DNA from: Rhodospirillum sp047263945
Lineage (GTDB): Bacteria; Pseudomonadota; Alphaproteobacteria; Rhodospirillales; Rhodospirillaceae
DNA: 64,000 nt
Assembly (NCBI RefSeq): GCF_047263945.1
Contig: NZ_JBLAVB010000006.1
Span: 62,001-126,000, forward strand
Reading direction: 5' to 3'
The notes below the pieces were generated by a model. The model worked only from the letters and a program-made list of their open reading frames with translations. It ran no database searches and had not been told where the DNA came from. The position numbers were made by a program, and so were the translations under genes. Every line of letters begins with the position of its first letter. Positions within the stretch are counted from its first letter, which is position 1. Of the stretch, positions 23,867 through 35,400 are shown one piece after another.

Positions 23867-25523
23867 TCGCCGTCTCCCCATTGGCTGCTACCCGGGTGTC
23901 CATCACGATCCTGCCCTCTTCCAGGTGGATACGGCGATCCGCGAGACCGAAATAGCGGTCGTCGTGGGTCACGCAGATGATCGTGGTGCCCTCGGCCTTC
24001 ATCTTCGGAATGACGTCATCGTAGAATTTGCGCCGGAAATAGGGGTCCTGGTCCGCCGCCCATTCGTCCAGCACGCAGATCGGCCGCCGTTCCATAATCG
24101 CGACGATCAGAGCCAGACGCTTGCGTTGGCCGGCGGACAGGTCGACGGTCGAGAATCCGTTCCCGATAAGCGTCGTCTTGTCCGACAGCTCGAACTCCTC
24201 AATCAGCGTCTGCGCCTGTTCAAGCGCCTCCTCGTCGAGGCCGTAGAGCCGCTTGAACAGGTGGTAATCGCTGAACACTGCCGAGAACAGCGCGCGGTAA
24301 CCGTCGACATCCTCGCGCTCCAACAGCTGCCCGTCGACCTGGATCATTCCCCGCTGCGGCCAGTAGAGCGAGGTCAACAGGCGCATGAACGTTGACTTGC
24401 CCGACCCGTTGCCTCCGGAGATGAATACTGTCTCGCCTGCCCGCAGCTTCAGATTGATCGGTCCGACCTGGAAAGGGCAATCGGCATTGCCCTCGTCAAA
24501 TCGGAAGGTCACGTCGCGCAGTTCGATCTCACGGAAGGTGGCAGGCGCTGCGGAGGCCGGACGCGACACGATCCTGCGCCCGTCCTCCCCGGTCTTGTGC
24601 AGTAACCGTTCCAGGTCGGTGATGGCGTTGGCCGACGCGTTGGCGCTGGCCAGGACTGGAATTGACGACACCACGGCGGACAGCGGTGCGAACAGGAACA
24701 GTACCGCCGCAGTCGCCTTCACCAGACTGTCGCTGGTGATCTCGCTGAGCATCGGCACCAGGAACACCACCGTGCCCAGCAGCAGGAAGAAGACGTTCTG
24801 CGTGAAAACGAAGGTGCGGCCAAACTCCGACTGCGCCTTGGTGCGCTCGTCGGCCGCATTCAGCGAGGCGCGGACCACGTCATCCGTTGACTCGGCAGAG
24901 CGGCGGCTGTTGAGCTTGATCTCCTTGAAGCCGTCGAGCACCCCGCCCAACAGATCGTGCAGCCGGTATTCGGCGACCTTAGCCTCTTGAATCGCGGCGT
25001 TGATCCGCGCCATTCGGGCCAGATAGAGCCAGGTCGCCACGGCGGTGAAGATCATGGTCAAGACGAACGCGGGCAGAGAGACCAAAATCAGATATAGCGT
25101 GGCGAAGATAAGCAACACGCCATCCTGCACCAGCATGCCCAGCATGTTGCCGGACTGGGCGATCGTCTGGATTTCCTTGCTAAGGCCGTTGAAGATGGTC
25201 GTCCGACCGACCTTTTCCATACCGTCCAGCTCGCAGGTCCGCAGTTCCTCGACCAACCGACAGCGGATGCGGTGGATGATCCGCTCCACCTCCTGCGCCG
25301 TGGAGGACATGACGAAACTCTGCGAAACCGTATAGGCGGCAACGACCAGGATGAACAGTGCGCCCAGTGTGACGATGTCGCTCCGCTCCTCCTGCTTCAG
25401 GTTGGCAGCAATGTTGATCAGCGCCAGCACGGCGGCATTGCTGAGTCCAGCGACCGTCGCCATCGCGAGAATGCGCCGCAGACCGGGCACTGCCTCGGTT
25501 CGGAGCAGTTGGAGTAATTCCAT
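23859..25523 (-). CDS. Cyclic-peptide-type ABC exporter (fused membrane and ATPase domains)
   Basis: A 554-residue half transporter. Residues about 15-310 hold six membrane helices; about 340-545 hold the ATPase with Walker A GGNGSGKST, signature LSAGQRKRLAL, Walker B ICVLDEW followed by AADQDP, and the H-loop His in CVTHDD. The DEWAADQDPYFRRKFY sequence after Walker B is typical of the cyclic peptide transporter group (PvdE/SyrD-like), which exports siderophore precursors and lipopeptides. It lies 30 bp after a zinc-ribbon gene and overlaps the SPFH gene, and the set is divergent from the PKS/NRPS genes. Export of the cluster's product is the natural inference. Confidence 0.9.
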   Translation of the reverse strand: MELLQLLRTEAVPGLRRILAMATVAGLSNAAVLALINIAANLKQEERSDIVTLGALFILVVAAYTVSQSFVMSSTAQEVERIIHRIRCRLVEELRTCELDGMEKVGRTTIFNGLSKEIQTIAQSGNMLGMLVQDGVLLIFATLYLILVSLPAFVLTMIFTAVATWLYLARMARINAAIQEAKVAEYRLHDLLGGVLDGFKEIKLNSRRSAESTDDVVRASLNAADERTKAQSEFGRTFVFTQNVFFLLLGTVVFLVPMLSEITSDSLVKATAAVLFLFAPLSAVVSSIPVLASANASANAITDLERLLHKTGEDGRRIVSRPASAAPATFREIELRDVTFRFDEGNADCPFQVGPINLKLRAGETVFISGGNGSGKSTFMRLLTSLYWPQRGMIQVDGQLLEREDVDGYRALFSAVFSDYHLFKRLYGLDEEALEQAQTLIEEFELSDKTTLIGNGFSTVDLSAGQRKRLALIVAIMERRPICVLDEWAADQDPYFRRKFYDDVIPKMKAEGTTIICVTHDDRYFGLADRRIHLEEGRIVMDTRVAANGETANA

Positions 25524-25553
25524 CAGGCGGCACCCGTCATCGCAGGATCACAG

Positions 25554-25808
25554 TCACATTGCGCATCCGCAATGCGGGCAATACTTTTTTTCCAACAGCT
25601 TCTTGTATTCCTTCTCGCACTGCTTGCACAATTTCATATTCTCCGGTTGGTCGCGGTTCTGATCCATGCGACCGAACAGCAGAATCAGCAAGCCGACGAA
25701 CGGCGTTAGCATCGCTGCGACGAAGAAATACCCGAAAAACCCCAGCCGCCGTCGCCGCCCGGCAAACGCCACCACCAGACAGAGCAGTAAATAGGAGCCG
25801 AAGATCAT
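25554..25808 (-). CDS. Small membrane protein with C-terminal zinc ribbon
   Basis: An 84-residue protein with two hydrophobic segments (about residues 2-16 and 24-46) split by a basic GRRRR stretch, and a C-terminal CKQC...CPHC pair spaced 18 residues apart, typical of a small zinc ribbon. It is the first gene of the minus-strand exporter operon. Similar short proteins with two membrane segments and a zinc ribbon occur widely without a known role. The ATG at 25808 gives a sensible membrane start; no strong ribosome site is seen. Confidence 0.65.
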   Translation of the reverse strand: MIFGSYLLLCLVVAFAGRRRRLGFFGYFFVAAMLTPFVGLLILLFGRMDQNRDQPENMKLCKQCEKEYKKLLEKKYCPHCGCAM

Positions 25809-25963
25809 GGCCGCTTCCTCGTAATGCTGACACCGTTGTTCCGGGCTTAATCCATGGATTTGGGCTGCTTCGGCTTTCGGTCAATGCCGCCCTGAGGACG
25901 AATTTCGCCACACGCCCAGGTTCCGATGAGCAACTCGGAGGATATATTATCGCGTGTTTTGAT

Positions 25964-25991
25964 ATAATCACACCCGATAAGCGGTTGTAAA
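25964..25991 (-). promoter_or_regulatory. Possible sigma-70 promoter for the zinc-ribbon/ABC/SPFH operon
   Basis: Read on the minus strand, TTTACA (25991-25986) and GATTAT (25969-25964) are 16 bp apart, about 155 bp before the start at 25808. Match to consensus is 5/6 and 4/6. Confidence 0.3.
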
Positions 25992-26116
25992 GCCCGATGT
26001 ATCGGCGCAGCCCAATGCCTCCCGGTATCAATTCGCGATTTTTCAGCGTTGAGTGCGACAAAAACTCGACGCTCCATGGGTACCTGCCCGCCCGAGGCTG
26101 TTTTACTCTCATTCTA

Positions 26117-26146
26117 TCTATAAGGTTTTACAATCTATAGGTTTTA
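26117..26146. repeat. Pair of 13-14-bp direct repeats upstream of the PKS genes
   Basis: TCTATAAGGTTTTA (26117-26130) and TCTATAGGTTTTA (26134-26146) recur with a period of 17 bp, about 300 bp before the first PKS start. Such spacing fits two binding sites of an activator spaced by about one and a half helical turns. Confidence 0.4.
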
Positions 26147-26439
26147 GACAATTCCGAGATCAGGACCCTCTTTTTGAACATTTGGGTATTCGAAATCCAA
26201 AGACGACCATACGGTACCCCGTTAACGCCCTTTTTCCACCTTTCCGCCGAGTTAGGTTATGTCATGATGGAGCGGCAATACCAGGACAGCGATGAAATTC
26301 AATTTGATCGCGATACCAACCTTGACCGACGGCCCTTGGTTGCATAGCCTGCACCTCTAGGCGTTTTGTTTCTAAATAAAGACACGTTTGGGTCAGGGCG
26401 CATTTCCTGGCTGGCGACACACAATCGGGTGATTTGGTG

Positions 26440-29400
26440 ATGACCATGCGAATTCAGGACGACGACTTGCAGCAATGCGCAGATATGTTGCTGGTGGGCG
26501 GTGGGGTGAAGGAATGCGTGATCCTCGACCGGAAAAACCCGGCGGGCCAATCCGACAGAATCGCTTATGTGGTCGTCGACGCGCCACTGGATTTCGACCG
26601 GCTGCGGCCCCGGCTGACGGAACGCGTCGGCGGGCGGGTCGCCGCCTTCGTACCCCTCCTCCACATTCCGCTCACCGCCGACGGACAGCCCGACCGCGCC
26701 GCCTTGGAGCGGCTGCCCGTCTGGTCCGATGACGCGATTCCGGAGTGGGAGCGCGCGATGGCCGCCCGCCCCGGCATCGACCGCGTCGCCGGCCTGACCG
26801 GTCCGCGCGAGGAAAGCCGACGCCACATCCCCGTCGACCGGCTGCTGCGCGACCTGCTGCCGCCGGCCACGGCAGCGCGACAGACCGAGTCAACCGCCGC
26901 CTCGGCTGACGCAGAGGAAACCCTTCCGACCGCCGCGCCGTCGCTGAGCGAGGGCGGACCGCTGCCGCAAGTCGCGGACGCGCCGCGCACCTTGCCCGAA
27001 CTGCTGAGCCGCGCGCCGCAGGACGCCCAGATCATCCAGGTCGAGGCGGACGGATCGCAGCGCATCGGCAGCTACGGCGCCCTGGCGGTGGCCGCGCAGC
27101 GGGTGCTGGGCGGCTTGCGCGGGCTGGGTCTCGGGCCGGGCGACAGGGTCATCCTTCAGCTCGACCGCAACGAGGACATTCTGGAAGCCTTCTGGGGGTG
27201 CGTGCTGGGCGGCATCCGTCCGGTGATCGTATCCGTTCCCATGGCCTACGACGTGGAGAGCCGACCACTGGATCATCTGATCCACATCTGGGGACTGCTT
27301 GACCACCCGCTGATGCTGGCCAGCCCAGCGCGGGCCGACGCGATCACCCGGTCGTCCGCGCTGGTCGGCGCCCGCACCGCGGTCATCGACGATCTGCGCG
27401 GCGGCGCGCCCGATGACGCGCTTTACGCCGCGACACCGGACGAGATCGCCTTCTACACCCTGTCGTCGGGCAGCACCGGCGCGCCCAAGGCGGTGATGCT
27501 GACGCACGCCAATGTGCTGGCCCGCGCCCAGGGCGTGAACCTGCTGTGCGAGCATGCGTCGGACGACGTGATCCTGAACTGGCTGCCCTTCGACCATGTC
27601 GGCAGCATCTCCGACTGGCACATTCGCTGCGTGGCGTTGGGTTGCACGCTGGTCTACGCGCCCAAGGAATATGTGCTCGGGCGGCCACTGAACTGGATGG
27701 AACTGATCCACCGCCACCGAGTGACCCACAGCTGGGCGCCCAATTTCGCCTATTCGCTGGTCAGCGGGGCGCTGAAGACCGACCGTCCGGGCGATTGGGA
27801 TCTGTCCTGCGTCAAGGGCCTGCTGACCGCCGGTGAGATGATCACCCGCGCCGCGACGCGGGAGTTCCTGGCCGGACTCGCCCCCTTCGGCCTGCGTCCG
27901 TCGGTAGTGCGGACCGCCTTCGGTATGGCGGAGATGGGATCGGGCGTCACCTATCACCGGCCAGCGGACGGCCGCTCGCTGACCTTTCGCCACATCGACC
28001 GGACCTCGCTGGGCGGCGCGCTGCGCCCGGCCGATCCCGACGACGACACCGCCATTTCCTTCGCCAGCCTCGGCCCGGTCATCCCCGGCATGGCCGTGCG
28101 CATCGTCGATGACGAGCAGCGGCTGGTGCCGCTGGGCACCGTCGGACACGTACAGTTCCGCGGCGCGGCGGTGTCGCGGGGCTACCATGGCAACACGGAG
28201 GCCAACGCCGTCTTCCGCGAAGATGGCTGGTTCGAGACCGGCGACGGCGGCTTCCTCCAGGATGGGGAGCTGTTCCTGACCGGCCGCGTCGGCACCGGAA
28301 TCATCGTCAACGGCGCCAACTTCTACAATAGTGAGATTGAGGGCACCGTCGAACAGGTGAACGGTGTCACCGCGTCCTTCAGCGCCGCTTGCTCGGTCCG
28401 CGCGCCGGGCGATGACCAGCCGAGGCTCGCGGTCTTCTTCCACACACCACTGACCACCGATGCCTTGCTGCGCCCGCTGCTGCGCGCCATCCAGACGCGG
28501 CTGACCAAGCAGCTGGGCATCCGCGCGGATTACCTGATCCCGGTGGAGCGAGAGGACATTCCCAAAACCGCCATCGGCAAGATCCAGCACAAGCGCCTGA
28601 CCGCGCGTTTCGACGCTGGAGATTTCCAGGAGTCACTCGACCGGGCCGACGCGCTGGCGGGGAATGAGCGCACCCTGCCCGACCGCTTCCTGGAGGAGCA
28701 TTGGCACCGAAAGGCGCTGGTCCACAGCGCGCGGCGCCCAGACGGTGCCTGTCTGGTGGCGCTCGACGACGCTGGCATCGGTCGCCGCGCGGTCGCCGCC
28801 CTGACGGCGTCGGGCCTGTCCTGCGTCACCGTCGCGTCGGGTGAGGGGCTGGTCCAGACCGGCCCAACCGAATGGGTGCTGAACCCGGATCGTCCGGAGG
28901 AGTTCGCCGAACTTTTGGAGCGTCTGGAACGGGCGGGAACCAGGCTGGACTGCGCGCTGCATATCATGGCTTGCGACATCGCGGCCGACGATTTGGCACA
29001 CGGCGCCCGCGCGGCGCGCGGGCTGCTGGTCCTCGCCCAGGCCCTGGCCACCCAAAACTCGGACACGCCCGCGCGACTACTGACGCTGTCCTGCAGCGCC
29101 GCCGCCGTCCTGCCGGGTGAGGCGGGGAAAGCGGCAGGCTCCGCGCTGGCGGGTGTGGTGGAAGCTGTGGCCCGAACCCTGCCGGGCCTGGAGGTGCGCC
29201 ACCTTGACCTACCGACGACGCCAGACGATGCGGACCTTGCAGCCGTCGCCCAGGAGCTTCTCACGCCATCAGCCGACACCCACGTCGCGCTGCGCGACGA
29301 CGCCCGCTGGGTGGCAGGTCTGCGCCGTGTCGACCTCATCGCGCGCGGCGCCGAGGAGGGATGGCGCAACCCGCTGCATCGGCACGGCGTCTACCTACTG

Positions 29401-32400
29401 AACAACGGCCTGGAGGGTCTGGGACCGGTTCTGGCGGAACACCTGCTGTCCCACCACCACGCCCGCGTCCTGATCCTGGGCCACGCGCCCCTTGCCGAAG
29501 GACGGGCTGGCGACGAGCGGGCGGCGGCGTTCCGACGCTTGAAAGCGATGGACGGCGCCTGCGCCTATCTCGCGGCCACACCCGACGACGATTCCATCAT
29601 CAATGCCGCGCTCGCCGAATGGGGCGGCGCCTTGGACGGCGTGATCCATCTGTCGGCTGCGCCTTCATCCGCCAAGGATAGCCACTCCACCCTCGCCACG
29701 GCCTTTGAGGCCGACATGGTCGGCGCATTGGCGCTAGCCCGGCTGGCTCGGTCGCACGACAGCGCCGCCTTCACCCTGTTCTCCACCGCCGACGACCTGT
29801 GCGGCGAAAACCCCGCCGCCGCCGCGCTGGCCGCCTTCCACGCCGCGCTGGTCGCCCGACTGGAAGCGGAGGGCGTGCCGATCCATGGTGCCCGCATCCA
29901 GGACCTCGCCGACGCCGACCCGCGGCGCGGGCTGAACGCGCTGCTCATCGGGCTGCGGCTGGGCCGGGGTCGGCTGCTGATCGGGCTGGAGGAAAGCGAC
30001 ACCCGCATCCGCGCCCGCCGAACCGATGGCCCTTTGGAGCCGACCAGCCGAACCGCCTTCTACACCGCCAGCCGCCTGATCACTCCGGAGGAGGCCGGGC
30101 TGCCCTCGCCGGTCGACGCCTACGGCACCCCGACGCCCTGCGACTTCATCCAGTTGCGCGAACCGGAGACGGCGGCGCTGGAACAGATCGAGCTGTGGCC
30201 CTCGGTCGCCGAATATTACGTGTACGATGATCTGATCTACTACGCGCTGGCCAACGACCATTTGCGCAACGAGAAATACGTCGCGGCGCTGGAACGCACG
30301 GTGAAGGGCAAGATCGTCGTCGATGTCGGCACCGGCAAGGAAGCGATCCTCTCCCGGCTGGCCTTGCAGGCCGGCGCACGCAAGGTCTACGCCATCGAAA
30401 AGGGCGACGAGGCCTATGAACTGGCCGTCGCCCACATCGAAAGCCTTGGCCTGTCCGACCGCATCACCGTCTTCCACGGTCTGGCGGGCGAGGTCGAGCT
30501 GCCGGAGCTCGCGGACGTCTGCGTGTCGGAGATCGTCGGCCCGATCGGCGGCTGCGAGGGCGCCGCGGTCATCATCAACGACGCCCACCGGCTGCTGAAG
30601 CCGGGCGGCATCATGATTCCATCGCGCAGCGTCACCAAGATCGCGGTCGCCACCCTACCCGACGAGATCCTGCGCAATCCGGGCTTCCACCGCGTTCCGG
30701 CCTCCTACACCGAGAAGATCTTCGCGCAGATCGGCCGCCCCTTCGACCTGCGCGTCTGCATCAAGAAGTTCCCGCAGGACCATCTGCTGTCATCGGCCGA
30801 CGTGTACGAGGATCTGGACTTCAGCCGCCCGACCCAGCTGGAGGACCGGCACGACATCGCGCTGACCGTCGAGACCGCTGGGCGCTTCGACGGCTTTCTG
30901 GTCTGGCTCACCCTCCACACCATCGAGGGCGAAGTCATCGACATCCTGGAAAACGAACACAGCTGGCTGCCCGTCTATCTGCCAGTGTTCGAACCGGGCA
31001 TCGAGGTCACCCCTGGCGACCGGGTGGAGGCGACGGTAACCCGGCGCATCTGCGGAAACGGGCTGAACCCCGACTTCACGGTCGAGGGTCGGCTGATCCG
31101 CGCGTCGGGCGAGGCGGTCGCCGTCCACCACACCTCCTTCCATTACGAGGCGCCGTTCCGCGCGCATCCCTTCTACGAGCGGCTGTTCGCCGAGGACGCC
31201 TTCGGCCGCCTGCCCTCCTGTCGTCCGGGCACGCCGCTGCATTATCTGCGAGAAATGCCTCTGACCATCACCGGTGCCATCGACCGCGAGAAGCTGGCGA
31301 CGGTGCTAAGCGAGCAGGAGCGAGGCGCGGCGGCTGGCGCGGTGCCCGCGTCGGAGATGGAACTCCGCATCGCCGAGGTGTGGACGGACCTGCTTGGCGT
31401 AACCGAGGTCGGGCTGGACGACAGCTTCTTCGAGTTGGGCGGCCACTCCCTGCTGCTGGTCCAGGCGCATCATCGCTTGGCGGAGCTGTTCGGGCCACGT
31501 CTGGCGTTGGTCGATCTGTTCAATTTCCCCACCATCCGCGCGCTGGTGGCGGCACTCGCAGACGACAGCCCCAAAGCCAATCCCTCGCAACGGGGCTCCG
31601 ACCGGGCCAAGGCGCGCGGTCGCGCGCTTGGTGGTCGAACTGGAGACGGGCCCGAGGCTGAGGGCAAGGGCGGTCGCGACATCGCGGTGATCGGCATGGC
31701 CTGCCGGTTCCCCGGCGCCGACGATCCCGACGCCTTCTGGCGCAATCTGGCCAACGGCACCGAATCCATCACCTTCTTCAGCGAGGAGGAAGTCCTTGCC
31801 TCGGGCATCGACCCGTCGGTGGTCCGCCGCCCCGGCTATGTGAAGGCCAGTCCGGTCCTGTCGGACATCAAGGGCTTCGACGCGGAGTTCTTCGGCTACG
31901 GCGCGCAGGACGCGACGCTGATGGATCCGCAGCAGCGACTGCTGCTGGAATGCGGGTGGGAGGCAATGGAGAACGCCGGCTACGACCCGATCAGCTATCC
32001 CGGCGAGATCGGCGTCTATGCCGGCGGCAGCATAAACACCTATCTGCTGAACAACGTCATGCCGAACCGGGGAAGTCTGGATCTGATCGACGATCTGGAC
32101 GTCATGACGGCGGATTCGATGGGCGGCTTCCAGCTGATGGTGGCCAACGACAAGGACTATCTGAACACCCGGCTGTCCTACAAACTCAATCTGCGCGGTC
32201 CCAGCGTCAACGTGCAGACGGCATGCTCCACCGGTCTGGTGGTCATCCATATGGCCTGCCAGTCGTTGCTGAATGGCGAGGCCGACATGTTCCTGGCCGC
32301 CGGGTCCGCCGTGCAGGTGCCGGATTGCGCCGGGCACCTCTATCAGGACGGCATGATCGTGTCGCCGGACGGCCATTGCCGGGCCTTCGATGCCAAGGCC

Positions 32401-35400
32401 AAGGGCACCATCTTCGGCAGTGGCGTCGGCGTCGTTCTGTTGAAGCGGCTGGACGACGCGATCCGCGATGGCGACCACATCCACGCGGTAATCAAGGGCT
32501 CGTCCGTCAACAACGACGGCGGCGTCAAGGTCGGCTTCATGGCCCCCTCGGGCGAAGGCGAAGCATCGGCGGTAGCCGAGGCGCTGGCCATGGCCGACGT
32601 GTCGGCGGAAACCATCGGCTTCGTCGAAGCGCACGGCACCGGCACCGAGATGGGCGACCCGATCGAGGTCAACGCCCTGACCCAGGCCTTCCGCCTGAGC
32701 ACCGAGGCGACCGGCTTCTGCGCCATCGGATCGGTCAAAACCAACATCGGACACATGCAGATCGCCTCGGGCATGGGCGGCTTCATCAAAACGGTGCTGG
32801 CGCTCGGCAACAAGGCGATCCCGGCCAGCCTGCATTACGAAACGCCGAACCCGGCCATCGACTTTCCCAGCAGCCCCTTCTACGTGCCGACCCGGCTGAC
32901 CCCCTGGCCCGCGCCGGACGGGGCGCCACGCCGCGCCGGCGTAAACTCGCTGGGCATCGGCGGGACCAACGCCCATGTGATCCTGGAGGAGGCGCCCGCC
33001 GTCGCTCCGGTCGTGGCGGAGTTTGAGCGCCCGCGCCACATCCTGACCCTGTCGGCGCGCAACGAGACGGCGCTGGCCCAGCTTGTCGGTCGTTACGCCG
33101 CTTACTTGCGCGACCATCCCGACGCCCCGGCGGCGGATGTCTGCTTCACCGCCAACACCGGCCGCAAAGCCTTCGACCACCGTCTCGGTGTCACCGGCGC
33201 CACGGCGGAGGAGCTTGCCACCGCCCTGGAGAGCGCGTTGACCGGGACCGACAGCGCGCGGGGACAGTCGACAGCCGTCGGCAACGAGCGCGTCGCCTTC
33301 CTGTTCACCGGGCAGGGTGCGCAATATGCGGGCATGGGGCGAGAGCTCTACGAGACACAACCGGTGTTCCGCGAGACGCTCGACCGCTGCGCCGACATCC
33401 TGGCACCGCTGCTCGACCGGCCGCTGACCGACATGCTCTATGCCGACGATCCTGACGTGGATCTCGACGACACGCTCTACACCCAGCCAGCGCTGTTCGC
33501 GGTCGATTACGCGCTGGCCCAGACGTGGATGTCCTGGGGCGTGGTGCCCGACGCGGTGATGGGGCACAGCTTGGGCGAATATGTCGCGGCCTGTGTGGCC
33601 GGGGTGTTTAGCCTGGAGGAGGCTTTGGCACTGGTCGTGACCCGCGCCCGCCTGATGCGCGAGCTGCCAGGCGACGGGGAGATGCTGGCCGTCTTCGCCG
33701 ACCGGACGGACGTGGAGCCGCTGCTGGCAGCCCACGTCGGTCGAATCGACGTCGCGGCAGAGAACGGCCCTGCGCACACCGTGCTGTCCGGGACCAAGGA
33801 GGCTATCGCCGCCGTCCGCGCTGCGCTCGAAGGCCAGGGCAGCGCCTGCCGGACGCTGCGCACCTCGCATGCTTTCCACTCACCGCTGATGGAGCCGATG
33901 CTCGATGCCTTCGCCCAGGCGGCCGGGCGGGTGAATTTTGGCGCGCCGGTCATTCCGCTGATCTCCAACGTCACCGGAGCCTTCGCCACCGACGAGGTGA
34001 CGAAGGTGGACTACTGGTGCCGCCACATCCGCCAGCCGGTCCTGTTCCAGACCGGTATCGAATCCCTCGCCGCGTCGGGTGTGACCACCTTCCTGGAGGT
34101 CGGGCCGAAGGCGACCCTGCTCGGCCTCGCCGCAGCCTGTCTGGATAGCGACATGGTGCGACTGCTGCCAAGCATCACCGAAAACCGACCGGATTGGGAG
34201 CCGCTGCTCGACAGTCTGGCGCAGCTCGCGGTGCGCGGGTCGGTGGATTGGGCAGGTTTCGACGCGGGTTATCCGCGCCGCCGCCTGCCGCTGCCGACCT
34301 ATCCGTTCCAACGCCAGCGCTACTGGCTCGACCGGCCGGTCGGCGACGCCAAACCGAAGCGTCGCTCTGCGGGCACGGGCGCGGCGCCATTGCTCGGTCG
34401 GCGCGTCCGCGTGCCAACACTGGGCGCCACCGTCTATGAGACCTGCTTTGGCGCCAGCGAACCGCCGCTGCTTGGCGATCACCGGGTGTTCGGCGAGGTG
34501 GTGGTCTCCGGCGCCTGCCATCTGTCGATGATGTTGGCCGCTGTCGCCAAGATGCGGAAAGGCGTCGTCAGCACGGTCCACGACGTCAGCTTCCTTCAGC
34601 CGCTGGTCATCCCCGGGGAACGCGAAACGACCGTCCAGGTCGTGCTGACGCCGCAGGGGGAACGCACCGCGCTGCGGGTTGTCAGCTTCGTGAGCAGCCC
34701 GGAAGCCGACGATGACGCCGATCCCGTGGCGACCACCCATGTGGAGGCGACGGCCGTCACCGATGCCCCCCCTGCCGCCCCGACCGACGGTCAATCCCGC
34801 AGCGCGGTGTGGGACCGCTGCGGGCAAGAGATTGCTGCGGAGGACTTCTATCAGGCGCAGGCCGACCGGGACATCGGGCTCGGCCCCAGTTACCGCTGGA
34901 TCCGGGCGCTTCGCCTTGGTGACGCGGAAGCGGTGTGCACTCTGGCTATGCCCAGGTCGCTGGGCGGAGTGGCGGCGCGGCCGCTCCATCCCGGCCTGCT
35001 CGACGCCGCCTTCGGACTGCTGCTCGCTGCGGCGCCGCTGGAGGCGGGCGACACTTGGCTGCCCTTCGCCATCGAGGCTGTGCGCGTCCACGCCGACCCG
35101 AACCCGGACGGCGCCTGGGCGCATCTAACCCTGCGCGAGACCGGCAGCGCCGACCGGGTGGCCGCCGATGTGCGGCTCTACGACCGCGACGACCGTCCGG
35201 TGCTGGAGTTCATCGGCTTCGAGGGTCGGCGGGCGCGCGGCGAGGATATCCGCCGCCTCGGCGCCACCACCCCACGCAACCGGCTCTACGCCAAGGACTG
35301 GCGCACGCTCGCCCCGGCGGTGGCCCCAGTCGAGGAGGAGCCGGTCGGCCGCTGGCTGCTGCTGGCGGACGCGAACGGCGTCGCGGAGGGGCTGGTGAAG

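Larger units (their letters stand above)
25809..26439. other. Divergent control region of about 630 bp between exporter and assembly-line operons
   Basis: No gene is supported. The DNA is far more AT-rich than the PKS genes that follow. It holds a possible minus-strand promoter (25964-25991) and a pair of direct repeats (26117-26146). As the only large gap at the head of the cluster, it should carry the main cluster promoter(s); no cluster-specific regulator gene is present in the window. Confidence 0.6.

Noticed and set aside
26890..28590. Minus-strand frame of 566 codons opposite the AL domain
   Set aside because: Antisense shadow of the synthase gene with low-complexity composition and no recognisable fold.
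31306..33879. Minus-strand frame of 857 codons opposite the first KS-AT
   Set aside because: Antisense shadow; Gln/His/Val/Gly-rich, no domain motif, and the plus strand carries clear KS and AT active sites.
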